The notes under the pieces were generated by a model that did not search any database, was not told the origin of the DNA, and saw only the letters and a list, made by a program, of their open reading frames with translations. Below, in pieces: positions 19,112 through 27,292 of a stretch of 64,000 nucleotides of DNA. The stretch is from AC-32 sp963821495. Its GTDB lineage: Bacteria; Actinomycetota; Thermoleophilia; Gaiellales; Gaiellaceae. The stretch covers positions 1 through 64,000 of the forward strand of contig CAWGEA010000001.1 of the NCBI GenBank assembly GCA_963821495.1. Reading direction: 5' to 3'. Each line of letters begins with the position of its first letter. The first letter of the stretch is position 1. Position numbers and translations under genes: made by a program.

Positions 19112-21405
19112 CGCGAACGACCGGCGTCGGCTCGCCCCAGCAGGCCGAGTGCGGTCGCCCGCGCGATAGCATCCGAGCGGGAGTTGGCGCCGAGCTTGCG
19201 GTAGAGCGCACGCGTGTGCGACCGGATCGTGTTGGGGGAGACGAAGAGGTGCTCCCCGATCTCACGTGTCGACAGATCGCCGGCCAGCAGCCGGAGGACA
19301 GCGAGCTCTGCCTTGCTCGGTCGTTCGAGCATCTCTCCCTTGGCGGCGCGAGTCGTTGCCGTCCCGAGCTCGCGTTCGACGTCGTCGGCGAGCGAGGGGA
19401 GTCGGCCGCCGTCTGCGAGCTCCTCGAGTGCTTCCCGTGCCGCCTGGAGAGTGGCATCCGCCTCGTCGAGGCGGCCGCGTTGGGTTTGCACCCTGGCGAG
19501 AAGCACGAGCAGCCAGGTGTGGTGGACGGTGGCGATCTCGTCCCTGAAGTAGTGCTCCGCGTAGGCGAGCTCGTGCTCGGCCTCCGCGAGCTTTCCCTCG
19601 CTTGCGAGCACGGCGCCGAGCGCGGCTGACGCGTTTGCGCCGAGCCAGCTGCGGCTGGTGCCGATCCGGCCGACGACCGCCTTCGCCTTCTCGGCATGGC
19701 TCCGTGCGGACTCGAACCACCCGCGCTCGACCGCCACGAGCGCCAGTGTCGTCCGGGCGAGCGCATGGCTGGGGGGGCGGCGCTCGATGCTCGGATACTC
19801 GATGACACTGAGAGCGACCTTCCACGCTTCGTCGAGGTTGTCTGCGAAGTAAAGAGCGAGCGCATACCCGGCAAGGGCGCCCGTGAGGATCTCGTCTAAC
19901 CCAGCACGCGCGAGCTCGACCGCGCGACGGCCATTGGCAACCGCCCGTGCGACGCCTCCGTCGATCGTGATCGCGCGTAGCAGCAGGGCGAACGCCTCGA
20001 CGTACGGCGTAACACGCTCGGGGCGCTCTGCCCGCGCCCGCTCGACGATCTGGAGATACCGGCGGTGCTCGATGGCGCCCTGACCGGGCATCACCGCGGC
20101 CGCCGCGGCGGCTACGGCGAGCTCCGGATGCTCGAGGACGTTCTCGTCGGGGAGCGGCCGAACCCATCGCAGCAACGTCCGGGTGAGTCCGCTCCTGATC
20201 AGCGCCATGTGGTGCTCGGCGAGCAACCGCGCAACGAGCTCGTTGTCACCCGCCGCAGCGGCGTGCTCGACCGCCTCTACCGGCAGCCCACGCGACAACA
20301 GCCACTCGGCAGCACGCTGATGGATCCGTGCCGCCGCGCCCGGCTTCTGCGCTGCGAGTTGGGCGACGGCGAACTCGGCGAACAGCGCGTGGACACGGAA
20401 CCAGCCCCCTCGCTCGAGCCGGCGGATGAAGAGGTTCGAGCGCTCGAGCCCGGCCAGCACGGACGCCGAATCGGTGCGCTCGAGCACGGCGTCGCAGAGC
20501 TCGGCGGTGAATCGCCCCAGAACCGACGCCCCTAGCAGGAACGAGCGACCCTCGTCGTCGAGCGACACGAGCACTTCCTGGCTCAGGTACTCGACCACGA
20601 AGCGCTGGTCCCCCCCGAACGCGGACACGGCCAGGCCCGGGTCATCGACGTCCCGAAGCCAGAGCCCGGCGAGGACGAGCGCAGCGGGCCAGCCCTCGGT
20701 GGTCTCGACAAGCAGCTCGATCTCCTCCGCGCGGAGCCCGACCTGCCCTCGCTCGACGAGCAGCTCGTGCGCCTCCGCGGCGGTGAAGGCCAGCTCGTCG
20801 GCGCGAAGTTCCACGAGTGCGCCCCGAGCACGCAGCCGCGCCAACCCGAGCGCGGGATCCGCCCGCGTGACGGCGAGCAGGCGCGCGCCCGCCGGCAGAT
20901 GCCCGAGCGCGAAGTCGATCGAGGCAAGACACTCTTGGTCCTTCACCGTCTGAAGGTCGTCAAGCACCAGAGCCATCCCGGTGCCGTACGAGGCGATCGC
21001 GTTCATCAGCTCATCCACGGCATGTTCGAGCGAGCTCCCCGCCACGCTCAGGCTTTGCAGCGCACCCCGCCCGAGCCCCTGTCTGACCCGATCGACGGCA
21101 GTCGCAACATACGTCCACAACCGAACCGGATCGTTGTCACCGTCGTCGAGCGTGACCCACGCGACGGCGCCCTCCCGGCTCTCGCACCAGGCGCGCACCG
21201 CGGTCGTCTTGCCGTAGCCCGCCGGCGCCGCAACGAGTGTCAGCGCCACGCCGTCGCCGGCGTCGAGCGCCTGCAGAATGCGCGGCCGTTTGACGTGGTC
21301 GCCACCCGCTCCCGGGGGCTGGAGCTTGGCCTCGACCAGTGGCGGAGGGTCGCCTGCTTCTCGACGGTTACGCCGACCCTTCGCTAGCTCACTTGCCCCC
21401 GTCAT
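19099..21405 (-). CDS. LuxR-family ATP-dependent (LAL/MalT-like) transcriptional activator
   Basis: A 768-residue regulator. An STAND-type NTPase domain begins with Walker A APAGYGKTTAV (about residues 60-70) and Walker B GMALVLDDLQTV. A long helical TPR-like middle follows, and a C-terminal LuxR/NarL helix-turn-helix: LAVLRLLAGDLSTREIGEHL, then FVSPNTIRSHTRALYRKLGA. Such proteins bind ATP and an inducer, oligomerise and activate transcription from upstream sites. It lies amid five promoters sharing one palindromic operator, one of which (21534-21547) is in its own divergent upstream region. It is my leading candidate for their activator, by position only. Confidence 0.9.
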   Translation of the reverse strand: MTGASELAKGRRNRREAGDPPPLVEAKLQPPGAGGDHVKRPRILQALDAGDGVALTLVAAPAGYGKTTAVRAWCESREGAVAWVTLDDGDNDPVRLWTYVATAVDRVRQGLGRGALQSLSVAGSSLEHAVDELMNAIASYGTGMALVLDDLQTVKDQECLASIDFALGHLPAGARLLAVTRADPALGLARLRARGALVELRADELAFTAAEAHELLVERGQVGLRAEEIELLVETTEGWPAALVLAGLWLRDVDDPGLAVSAFGGDQRFVVEYLSQEVLVSLDDEGRSFLLGASVLGRFTAELCDAVLERTDSASVLAGLERSNLFIRRLERGGWFRVHALFAEFAVAQLAAQKPGAAARIHQRAAEWLLSRGLPVEAVEHAAAAGDNELVARLLAEHHMALIRSGLTRTLLRWVRPLPDENVLEHPELAVAAAAAAVMPGQGAIEHRRYLQIVERARAERPERVTPYVEAFALLLRAITIDGGVARAVANGRRAVELARAGLDEILTGALAGYALALYFADNLDEAWKVALSVIEYPSIERRPPSHALARTTLALVAVERGWFESARSHAEKAKAVVGRIGTSRSWLGANASAALGAVLASEGKLAEAEHELAYAEHYFRDEIATVHHTWLLVLLARVQTQRGRLDEADATLQAAREALEELADGGRLPSLADDVERELGTATTRAAKGEMLERPSKAELAVLRLLAGDLSTREIGEHLFVSPNTIRSHTRALYRKLGANSRSDAIARATALGLLGRADAGRSRSPE

Positions 21406-21533
21406 CGCGACAATTATTGCCGGACGATGGCCACGGCAGGCTAGATCGGGCCTTGCTGAAGTCGTGGTGCCTGCAGGCTCGCAGTCGCCGCGCTTCCGTA
21501 GTAGGGCAACAAAAAGCGGCCGAGGCGATCGGA

Positions 21534-21590
21534 ATCACCAGGGTGATCGGCCCGTGCGGCTCGTGAACGCGCGACGGGAGGTGCCATTCT
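21534..21590 (+). promoter_or_regulatory. Regulon promoter with operator copy 4 (lipoprotein; divergent from the LAL gene)
   Basis: ATCACC-AG-GGTGAT at 21534-21547, a perfect palindrome; 37 bp later CATTCT (21585-21590); 7 nt later GTG (21598). From the operator to past the start the sequence is closely related to 22234-22300 and, inverted, 27349-27285. Confidence 0.75.
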
Positions 21591-21597
21591 CGGAGCT

Positions 21598-21639
21598 GTG
21601 CCCGGAATCAACGCGAGGAGGTTTCACGATGACCATTGA
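21598..21639 (+). CDS. Leaderless mini-ORF coupled to the lipoprotein gene
   Basis: GTG at 21598, 7 nt after the -10, encodes the 13-residue MPGINARRFHDDH and stops 11 nt inside the lipoprotein gene (ATG 21629). The MPG opening is shared with the leaderless ORFs at 22298 and 27285. The lipoprotein's ribosome binding site GAGGAGG lies inside this mini-ORF. Confidence 0.45.
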   Translation: MPGINARRFHDDH

Positions 21640-22210
21640 CCGCACTGGACGAAGTGGTCCCGTCGGCATCTGTGCTACTGCCGTGCCGATGCTGGCGCTG
21701 CTCGCCGTCCTGGCTCTCGTTGCGGCGGGCTGCGGCGGCAGCAGCTCCGACACGAAGGCGAACGACGCCTACGCGAGCGGCGTTTGCAGCGCAATCGGCA
21801 GCTGGGTGCAGCAGATCAAGAGCGTCACGTCGAGCGGCCTTACCGGCGGCATCTCCATGGCATCGCTGCAGTCGAAGATCGCCCAGGCGGAGACCGCCAC
21901 CAAGACGCTCGCGAAGCAGATCAAGGCTGTTCCCCCTCCCAATACCTCGGAGGGGCAGGCCGCGAAGGCGCAGGTCGATCAGTTCTCGAGCGATGCGGCG
22001 AGCACGGTCACTACCGCGCAAACCGCCGTCGCCTCTATCCCGGCCAACGCCTCGGCCACGACGGTCGCGGCGGCGCTGGTACCGCTCGCGCCGCAGGTCA
22101 AGGGCCTCGTGACCACGGCACAGACGACGGTCAAGTCGCTGCAGAGTGCAAAGGGCTCTCTCTCCTCGGCGTTCAAGAGCGCCGACTCCTGCCAGAGCCT
22201 CGGCGGCTAG
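21629..22210 (+). CDS. Predicted lipoprotein, Ala/Thr-rich, unknown function
   Basis: A 193-residue protein. A hydrophobic signal segment (AVPMLALLAVLALVAAGCGG) ends in a lipobox with Cys near residue 35, followed by a Ser/Gly linker and a helical, Ala-, Thr- and Gln-rich mature domain (SKIAQAETATKTLAKQIKA, FSSDAASTVTTAQTAVAS). Cysteines occur near both ends of the mature part (SGVCSAIG, DSCQSLGG). No family recognised. Exported and membrane-anchored is the safe statement. Controlled by regulon promoter 4. Confidence 0.72.
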   Translation: MTIDRTGRSGPVGICATAVPMLALLAVLALVAAGCGGSSSDTKANDAYASGVCSAIGSWVQQIKSVTSSGLTGGISMASLQSKIAQAETATKTLAKQIKAVPPPNTSEGQAAKAQVDQFSSDAASTVTTAQTAVASIPANASATTVAAALVPLAPQVKGLVTTAQTTVKSLQSAKGSLSSAFKSADSCQSLGG

Positions 22211-22233
22211 GCGTCGGTCTGCGCGCAATCGGA

Positions 22234-22290
22234 ATCATCAGGGTGATCGGCCCCCTCCCGTCGTGAGCCCGCGGCGGGAGGTGCCATCCT
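22234..22290 (+). promoter_or_regulatory. Regulon promoter with operator copy 5 (small ORF plus MFS gene)
   Basis: ATCATC-AG-GGTGAT at 22234-22247 (one arm mismatch), 37 bp spacer, CATCCT at 22285-22290, 7 nt, then GTG at 22298. Confidence 0.72.
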
Positions 22291-22297
22291 CGGAGAT

Positions 22298-22528
22298 GTG
22301 CCCGGCAGGATGTATCGGCTGATCGTCGCAGGTGAGCTCAGCGACCAGCTCGGGGCCGTCTTCGAGGGAATGACCCTCACGCGCGCCGACGGGACGACGA
22401 CGTTGAGCGGGCATGTCCGCGACCAGGCGGAGCTGCAGGGTCTGCTGCAGCGCGTGTCCGATCTCGGGCTCACCCTGCTCGAGGTGAAAGCCTCCGGGGC
22501 GATGCCACCGATGGGTTCGCCGTTGTGA
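22298..22528 (+). CDS. Small leaderless protein coupled to an MFS exporter
   Basis: A 76-residue protein, MPGRMYRLIVAGELSDQLGA, then GTTTLSGHVRDQAELQGLL and QRVSDLGLTLLEVKASG. The GTG at 22298 is preferred over ATG 22310 because it lies 7 nt after the -10 and aligns with the start of the paralogue at 27285. The stop overlaps the MFS start (GTGA). The strand-helix pattern (RLIVAGEL...GHVRDQAELQGLLQRVSDLGLTLLEV) looks like a small alpha/beta domain. Function unknown; small proteins with this C-terminal pattern are common in stress islands. Confidence 0.65.
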   Translation: MPGRMYRLIVAGELSDQLGAVFEGMTLTRADGTTTLSGHVRDQAELQGLLQRVSDLGLTLLEVKASGAMPPMGSPL

Positions 22529-24162
22529 CGGCCGCGCCGATCGCGTCTTCTGCTGCCGCTAAGGCCACGGGTCTCGTGCTGCTCACGTTGGCGTCGGCGC
22601 AGTTCGTGATGGCCCTGGACATGACGGTGATGAACACGGCGATCGCGACGGTCGCCAGGGACGTCGGGACCGATGTGACCGGGATCCAGCTGGCGATCAC
22701 GCTGTACACGCTGGTGATGGCGTCTTTCATGATCACCGGCGGCAGGGTCGGGGAGATCATCGGCCGGAAGCGCGCGTTCACGGTCGGGTGCGTCGTTTAC
22801 GCGTGCGGTTCGCTGACAACGGCGCTTTCGCACAGCCTCCCGGTGTTGATCATCGGCTGGTCGTTTCTGGAGGGTTTCGGCGCGGTGCTGATCTTTCCGG
22901 CGATCGTCGCGCTCGTCGCCTCGAACTTCGGCAAGCCGGACCGGCCGCGCGCGTACGGGCTCGTGGCGGCTGCCGGCGCGATGGCCGCCGCGGTGGGGCC
23001 GGTGGTCGGCGGCTTCTTCACGAGCTATGCCTCGTGGCGGTGGGTGTTTGTCAGCGAGGTGCTGATCGTGATCGTGATCCTCGCCCTGGCGCGGCGGGTG
23101 AGCGACACACCGCCCGAGAAGGGCGCCAGGCTCGACCTGGCCGGCACGGCGCTGTCGGCCGCCGGCCTCGGCCTGATCGTGATCGGCACCTTGAAGTCGG
23201 GTGCGTGGGGGTTTGTGCGGGCCAAGCCGGGTGCTCCCGAGTGGCTCGGGCTCTCGCCGGTGATCTGGCTCGTGCTCGCGGGCTGCGTGGTGGTCGGCCT
23301 GTTCGCGATCTGGGAGAACCGGCGAATCGCGCACGGCCAGGCTGCGCTGATCGACCCGAAGATGCTGCGGAACATCCAGCTGCGCGACGGCGTCACCTCG
23401 TTCTTCTTCCTGTTCCTCGTGCAGGCCGGGATCTTCTTCGTCGTGCCGCTGTTCCTGTCGGTTGCGCTCGGTCTGTCGGCGGTCGCGACGGGCATGCATC
23501 TGCTGCCGCTCTCGCTGATGTTGCTGCTCTTCGCGGCCGGAGTGCCCAAGGTGTTTCCGCACGCGAACCCGCGGCGGGTCATCCGGCTCGGCTTCATCGC
23601 CATGTTCGGCGGGCTCGTGCTCCTGCTCGCCTTGCTCGACTACGGCGCCGGAGCGGAGATCGTCACCTGGCCGCTGCTGCTAGCGGGTGCCGGGATCGGC
23701 TCGATCGCCTCCCAGCTGGGGAGCGTGACCGTGTCGGCGGTGCCCGACGAGCAGAGCGGCGAGGTCGGCGGAATCCAGAACACCGGCACCCAGCTCGGCG
23801 CGTCGATCGGCACCGCGCTGGCGGGCGCCGTGCTCATCTCGGCGCTGAGCGCGTCCTTCCTCACCGGCGTCCAGAACAACCCGGCCGTCCCCAACCGCGT
23901 CGCCGCCAAGGCACAGACGAACCTCGCCGGCGGCGTCCCGTTCATCTCCGACGCCGACCTGAAGACCGCGCTCTCCGACGCGCACGTCCGCCCGCGGACC
24001 GCCGACGCGATCATGCAGACCAACGAGCAGAGCCGGATCGACGGGCTCCGTGTCGCCGTCTCGATCCTCGCGCTCTTCGCGCTCATCGCCTTGCTGTTCA
24101 CCCGGGGCATCCCGACAATCCAACCCGGCGCCCAACCCAAACCCAGCGCAGCATCGACATAG
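22525..24162 (+). CDS. MFS multidrug transporter, DHA2 (14-TM, EmrB/QacA-like)
   Basis: A 545-residue proton-driven exporter. Motif D1/A region: SAQFVMALDMTVMNTAIATV and ITGGRVGEIIGRKRAFTVG; motif C of antiporters in AAAGAMAAAVGPVVGGFFTS, then YASWRWVFVSEVLI. Fourteen hydrophobic segments can be drawn, with a periplasmic insertion before the last helix (SDADLKTALSDAHVRPRTADA), as in EmrB/QacA. GTG 22525 overlaps the upstream small ORF, so expression depends on regulon promoter 5. Substrate unknown. Confidence 0.88.
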   Translation: MTAAPIASSAAAKATGLVLLTLASAQFVMALDMTVMNTAIATVARDVGTDVTGIQLAITLYTLVMASFMITGGRVGEIIGRKRAFTVGCVVYACGSLTTALSHSLPVLIIGWSFLEGFGAVLIFPAIVALVASNFGKPDRPRAYGLVAAAGAMAAAVGPVVGGFFTSYASWRWVFVSEVLIVIVILALARRVSDTPPEKGARLDLAGTALSAAGLGLIVIGTLKSGAWGFVRAKPGAPEWLGLSPVIWLVLAGCVVVGLFAIWENRRIAHGQAALIDPKMLRNIQLRDGVTSFFFLFLVQAGIFFVVPLFLSVALGLSAVATGMHLLPLSLMLLLFAAGVPKVFPHANPRRVIRLGFIAMFGGLVLLLALLDYGAGAEIVTWPLLLAGAGIGSIASQLGSVTVSAVPDEQSGEVGGIQNTGTQLGASIGTALAGAVLISALSASFLTGVQNNPAVPNRVAAKAQTNLAGGVPFISDADLKTALSDAHVRPRTADAIMQTNEQSRIDGLRVAVSILALFALIALLFTRGIPTIQPGAQPKPSAAST

Positions 24163-24164
24163 CC

Positions 24165-24259
24165 ATGGGTCAACGATGCCCAGACCAGAACGAACGCGAC
24201 TACCGCGCCCTACAAGAGGCCGTGAAGAAGGGCCGGTGAAGGCCGAAACCGGGCTGTGA
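24165..24259 (+). pseudogene. C-terminal remnant of a DUF2252 gene
   Basis: The short frame reads PDQNERDYRALQEAVKKGR, the typical final helix of DUF2252 proteins (ADQNERDYAALVxAVKSGR). A one-base deletion after GGCCGG moves the true end, VKAETGL with TGA at 24257-24259, into another frame. More than 400 upstream residues are missing and the MFS gene abuts directly. Assigned from a short but distinctive match. Confidence 0.5.
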
Positions 24260-24295
24260 CCGCCTGGTGGAAAACACGAAACGGAGGTGAGCACG

Positions 24296-24760
24296 ATGGA
24301 TGAGAAGCAGATCGCAGAGCTCGAAGCCGAGGAATCGATGTTGGTGCAGACAGCACAGGGCATCACGAGCGACGACGGGACCCTCACCCTGCACGGGATC
24401 ACGCCCTCGACGCTCTATTTCTCCGACCGACCCCAGCGGATTGTCGGGCACATGGCCACGGGGGACTTCGTCGACCTGTGGGACGAAGGCGACAACAGCT
24501 TCCAGGCCGACCCACCGAACGCGGTGCTCGCGTTCCTCGAGCCGGGCGACGAGGTGCCCGAGGACGCGGTGGTGGTGATCCAGGAGCCGCACCTCAACGA
24601 GGGTGAGCTCTCGTACTCGATCGAGGTCCTCGACGGGACGGTCCCGGCGAAGACCGGGCCTGTCACCCTGTTCATCGACCCGTTCGGCAGGCCGCTCTCG
24701 CCCGTGTCGGTGTGCGGCATGCGGAGGCGCGAGCGGAGGCGCGATCGGCGAGCAATCTGA
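24296..24760 (+). CDS. Conserved hypothetical protein (LYFSDRPQRIVGHM family)
   Basis: A 154-residue acidic soluble protein; the ATG at 24296 follows ACGGAGGTG. The core TLTLHGITPSTLYFSDRPQR, then IVGHMATGDFVDLWDEG and PPNAVLAFLEPGDEVPEDA, is a pattern I associate with unannotated proteins in soil bacteria; I know no function for them. The C-terminus becomes Arg-rich (GMRRRERRRDRRAI) and may be altered. No signal peptide. Confidence 0.6.
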   Translation: MDEKQIAELEAEESMLVQTAQGITSDDGTLTLHGITPSTLYFSDRPQRIVGHMATGDFVDLWDEGDNSFQADPPNAVLAFLEPGDEVPEDAVVVIQEPHLNEGELSYSIEVLDGTVPAKTGPVTLFIDPFGRPLSPVSVCGMRRRERRRDRRAI

Positions 24761-24794
24761 CTTGTGAGAAGACCAGGGGCCCCGTAGAGGCGGC

Positions 24795-25655
24795 ATGAGC
24801 GGCGTCGAGACGACATCTAGTCATGGTCGTGTCCAGGCGGTGCACGATTGGCTGGCCCGCCGAGCCGACACGAGCGCCGGCCGGCTGGCGTTGCAGTGGT
24901 TCCGCGCCTACTTCGAGGCAAGCCGCAGCTCGGGCTGCGCGGTGACCGTGTACTCGGCGCTGTCGGTGCTGCCGGCCGTGCTCGTGGTGGCCGCCGTCCT
25001 CCACCCGTCGAGCGGGGACACGACCGTCTTCGCGCAGCGTCTGGTCACCCACCTGAAGCTGAACGGGGACACGGCCAGCCTCGTCCAGGGCACGTTCGGC
25101 AGCGCTTCGTCGAACGCGCTGGCAGCGAGCCTCACGGTATTCGTCAGCTTCCTTCTGTGGGGCATCGGCATCGGCCAGATCTACCAGGACGTCTACGCGC
25201 GCGCCTGGGGGATCGCGGTCGGATCGCCGGCCGACCAGGGATTGTTCGCAGTCTTCTTTTTCGTCCTCACCGGCGTCCTCGCGCTCGCCGTTCTCGCCAC
25301 CGTGCGCCTGCACGACACGGGTTGGCTCGTGCTCGTACCCGTTTGGCTCGTCGGCTCGACGGTGTTCTGGCTCTGGGTGCCCCGGTTCCTGCTGCACCGG
25401 AAGATCGGACTGCGCGCGCTGCTTCCCGGCGCGCTGCTCGCCTCCGTCGTGATCGGTGGAACGGCCGCCACCTCGCCGTTCTTCCTGGCAGCGCCGTTGA
25501 ACGCGAACGGCAAGACCTTCGGCGCGTTCGGGGTAGTGATCACGCTCATCGGCGCAGTGTTCGTGCTGATCACGATGTCGCTGGTGTGCGCGGTCTTCTC
25601 GCCTGTGTGGGCGAACTGGCGCGAGACCGAAAAGCAACGCGGCGGCACGCGATGA
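24795..25655 (+). CDS. YihY/BrkB-like membrane protein 1
   Basis: A 286-residue inner-membrane protein of the YihY (formerly BrkB/RNase BN) family: WFRAYFEASRSSGCAVTVYSALSVLPAVLVVA near the first helix, SFLLWGIGIGQIYQDVYARA, and KTFGAFGVVITLIGAVFVLI near the last helix. About six hydrophobic segments. Its stop overlaps the start of a second YihY-like gene (ATGA), so the pair is probably a heteromeric unit. Molecular function of the family is unknown. Confidence 0.78.
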   Translation: MSGVETTSSHGRVQAVHDWLARRADTSAGRLALQWFRAYFEASRSSGCAVTVYSALSVLPAVLVVAAVLHPSSGDTTVFAQRLVTHLKLNGDTASLVQGTFGSASSNALAASLTVFVSFLLWGIGIGQIYQDVYARAWGIAVGSPADQGLFAVFFFVLTGVLALAVLATVRLHDTGWLVLVPVWLVGSTVFWLWVPRFLLHRKIGLRALLPGALLASVVIGGTAATSPFFLAAPLNANGKTFGAFGVVITLIGAVFVLITMSLVCAVFSPVWANWRETEKQRGGTR

Positions 25656-26578
25656 CGGCCGGTCCCGACGACAACGACGAGCCCGAGCAGATCGAGCTGC
25701 CGCGGCCGAAGCGGACGCTGCTCGGGCGCCTGGCGCACTGGGTCGAGCACGCGCAGGCGCTGAAAGGCTGGGTGCAGGAGGCGCGCGGACGCTCGCCGGC
25801 ACTCGATGCCACCTTCGAGACAGTCGAGCGGGACTCCCACATCGGCGGCGGCATACTCGCCGGCGCGCTCTCCTACCGGCTGTTCGTGTTCTTGCTGCCG
25901 CTCGCGTTCTTCCTCGTCTCCGGCCTCGGACTGCTGGCGAGCGCCCTGGGTGTGCAGCCGCACGTCGTCGTGAACTCGGTCGGCATCGCCGGGACCGTCA
26001 CCAAGCAGGTTCAGGGCGCGGCCAAGGGTTCCTCGAGCTGGTGGGTCGCGCTCACCTCCCTGCTCGTGCTCGCCTACATGACCAGAGTCCTGCTCCGAGC
26101 CGTCTCGATCGTGCACGCACTCGCCTGGGAAGGCTCGGCCGCCTCGGTCAGAGTGAGCTCTCGCCAGCTCGAGATCTTCGCCGCAGCACTCGCGGGCCAG
26201 CTCCTGCTCGTTGCCGGCGTCGGCGCCGTCAACCACCAGACGGCGATCGGCGGCGTCATCGCACTGGTGGTCTTCGTGGTCGGCCTCGCGGGGCTCTGGC
26301 TCGTCGTCTCCCTGCAGCTGCCCCACTCGAGCGCACGCTGGACCGACCTGATCCCCGGATCCCTGCTTTACGCGATCGGCTTCGTCGCCCTCCAGATCTT
26401 CAACGTCCTCATCCTCGGCCAGATGATCAAGGAGAAGTCGACCACCTACGGCGCGCTCGGGATCGCAGGCGCCATCCTGCTCGACCTCTTCCTGATCGGA
26501 CGCGTGATCGTCGGCGCCGCCGTGGTCAACGCCACCCTCTACGAGCGCGGGTCCCGCTCACGCTCCCAACAGGCGTAG
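25652..26578 (+). CDS. YihY/BrkB-like membrane protein 2
   Basis: A 308-residue membrane protein coupled to the gene before it by ATGA. Signature parts: GGGILAGALSYRLFVFLLPLAFF (first helix with the conserved small-residue/Y-R-x-F pattern), and EKSTTYGALGIAGAILLDLFLIG near the end. The N-terminal about 70 residues are charged and cytoplasmic. The two tandem proteins are only distantly alike, which argues for a co-evolved pair rather than a recent duplication. Confidence 0.8.
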   Translation: MTAGPDDNDEPEQIELPRPKRTLLGRLAHWVEHAQALKGWVQEARGRSPALDATFETVERDSHIGGGILAGALSYRLFVFLLPLAFFLVSGLGLLASALGVQPHVVVNSVGIAGTVTKQVQGAAKGSSSWWVALTSLLVLAYMTRVLLRAVSIVHALAWEGSAASVRVSSRQLEIFAAALAGQLLLVAGVGAVNHQTAIGGVIALVVFVVGLAGLWLVVSLQLPHSSARWTDLIPGSLLYAIGFVALQIFNVLILGQMIKEKSTTYGALGIAGAILLDLFLIGRVIVGAAVVNATLYERGSRSRSQQA

Positions 26579-26599
26579 CCGCGGCAGTTCGACTCGAGC

Positions 26600-27127
26600 C
26601 TACGGAGCCGGCAGTCGATTGCCGAGATCGCGGAGCATCGACTCGACACGATTGAGGTGCGCGGCGAGCTCGTCCAGACGCCCCTCGACTCGCGAGTCCT
26701 GCGCCGCTTCGTCCGCATCCTCAGCCTGAGCACGTTCGCTTTGAGCGCGCGCGATGAAGGTCGAAGTGATCGCGGCGGTGACGATCGCCAGGAAGGCGAT
26801 ACCTTCCAACATCACGAATGCACCGACGAGCCTGCCGGCGACGTCTTTCGGCGTGACGTCGCCATAGCCGACCGTCGTCACCGTCTGCATCGACCACCAC
26901 ATTCCGACCCAGACATTCGCGTACTCGCGGTGGTCCAGTACCCGGATCAAGATGCCGCCACCGACGACGACCACCGCAGTGGCCGTGACGATCACGCTCG
27001 CGGCGATCCGAATCGAGGGCGGCTCGCGCAGGAACCTCGACAAGCGCCGCTCGATCGGATTCGGGCGTGGAGCCGCGCGAACCTTCCGGCCAGCGTCAGC
27101 GATCCGCCTGCGCCGCGGAGTCGTCAC
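26600..27127 (-). CDS. Two-TM potassium channel with coiled-coil C-terminus
   Basis: A 175-residue protein: an N-terminal basic segment, TM1 (IAASVIVTATAVVVVGGGIL), pore helix and selectivity filter MQTVTTVGYGDVTPKD (TVGYGD, K+-selective), TM2 (VGAFVMLEGIAFLAIVTAA), then a charged helix (QSERAQAEDADEAAQDSRVE) likely to form a tetrameric coiled coil. No RCK domain. The GTG start overlaps the stop of the small leaderless ORF, so it is expressed from regulon promoter 6. Confidence 0.88.
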   Translation of the reverse strand: MTTPRRRRIADAGRKVRAAPRPNPIERRLSRFLREPPSIRIAASVIVTATAVVVVGGGILIRVLDHREYANVWVGMWWSMQTVTTVGYGDVTPKDVAGRLVGAFVMLEGIAFLAIVTAAITSTFIARAQSERAQAEDADEAAQDSRVEGRLDELAAHLNRVESMLRDLGNRLPAP

Positions 27128-27285
27128 CGAAGCTCGGCGCGCGCGCGACCGCGCCGCTTCGCGTCCTCGTCGCCGGCTCTCACTTCGAGCAGGGTACGGC
27201 CGAGATCGGACACGCGCTGCAGCAGACCCTGCAGCTCCGCCTGGTCGCGGACGTGCCTGCTCAACGTCGTCGTCCCGCCGGGCAT
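27124..27285 (-). CDS. Small leaderless protein coupled to the K+ channel (truncated paralogue of the 22.3-kb ORF)
   Basis: A 53-residue protein, MPGGTTTLSRHVRDQAELQG, then LLQRVSDLGRTLLEVRAGDE. At DNA level it matches the ORF at 22298-22528 but lacks an internal 78 bp (the part coding for MYRLIVAGELSDQLG and on), leaving the frame open. ATG is 7 nt after the -10; the stop overlaps the channel start (GTGA). It retains promoter, start and coupling, which suggests that translation of the leader, not only the peptide, matters. Confidence 0.65.
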   Translation of the reverse strand: MPGGTTTLSRHVRDQAELQGLLQRVSDLGRTLLEVRAGDEDAKRRGRARAELR

Positions 27286-27292
27286 ATCCCCG

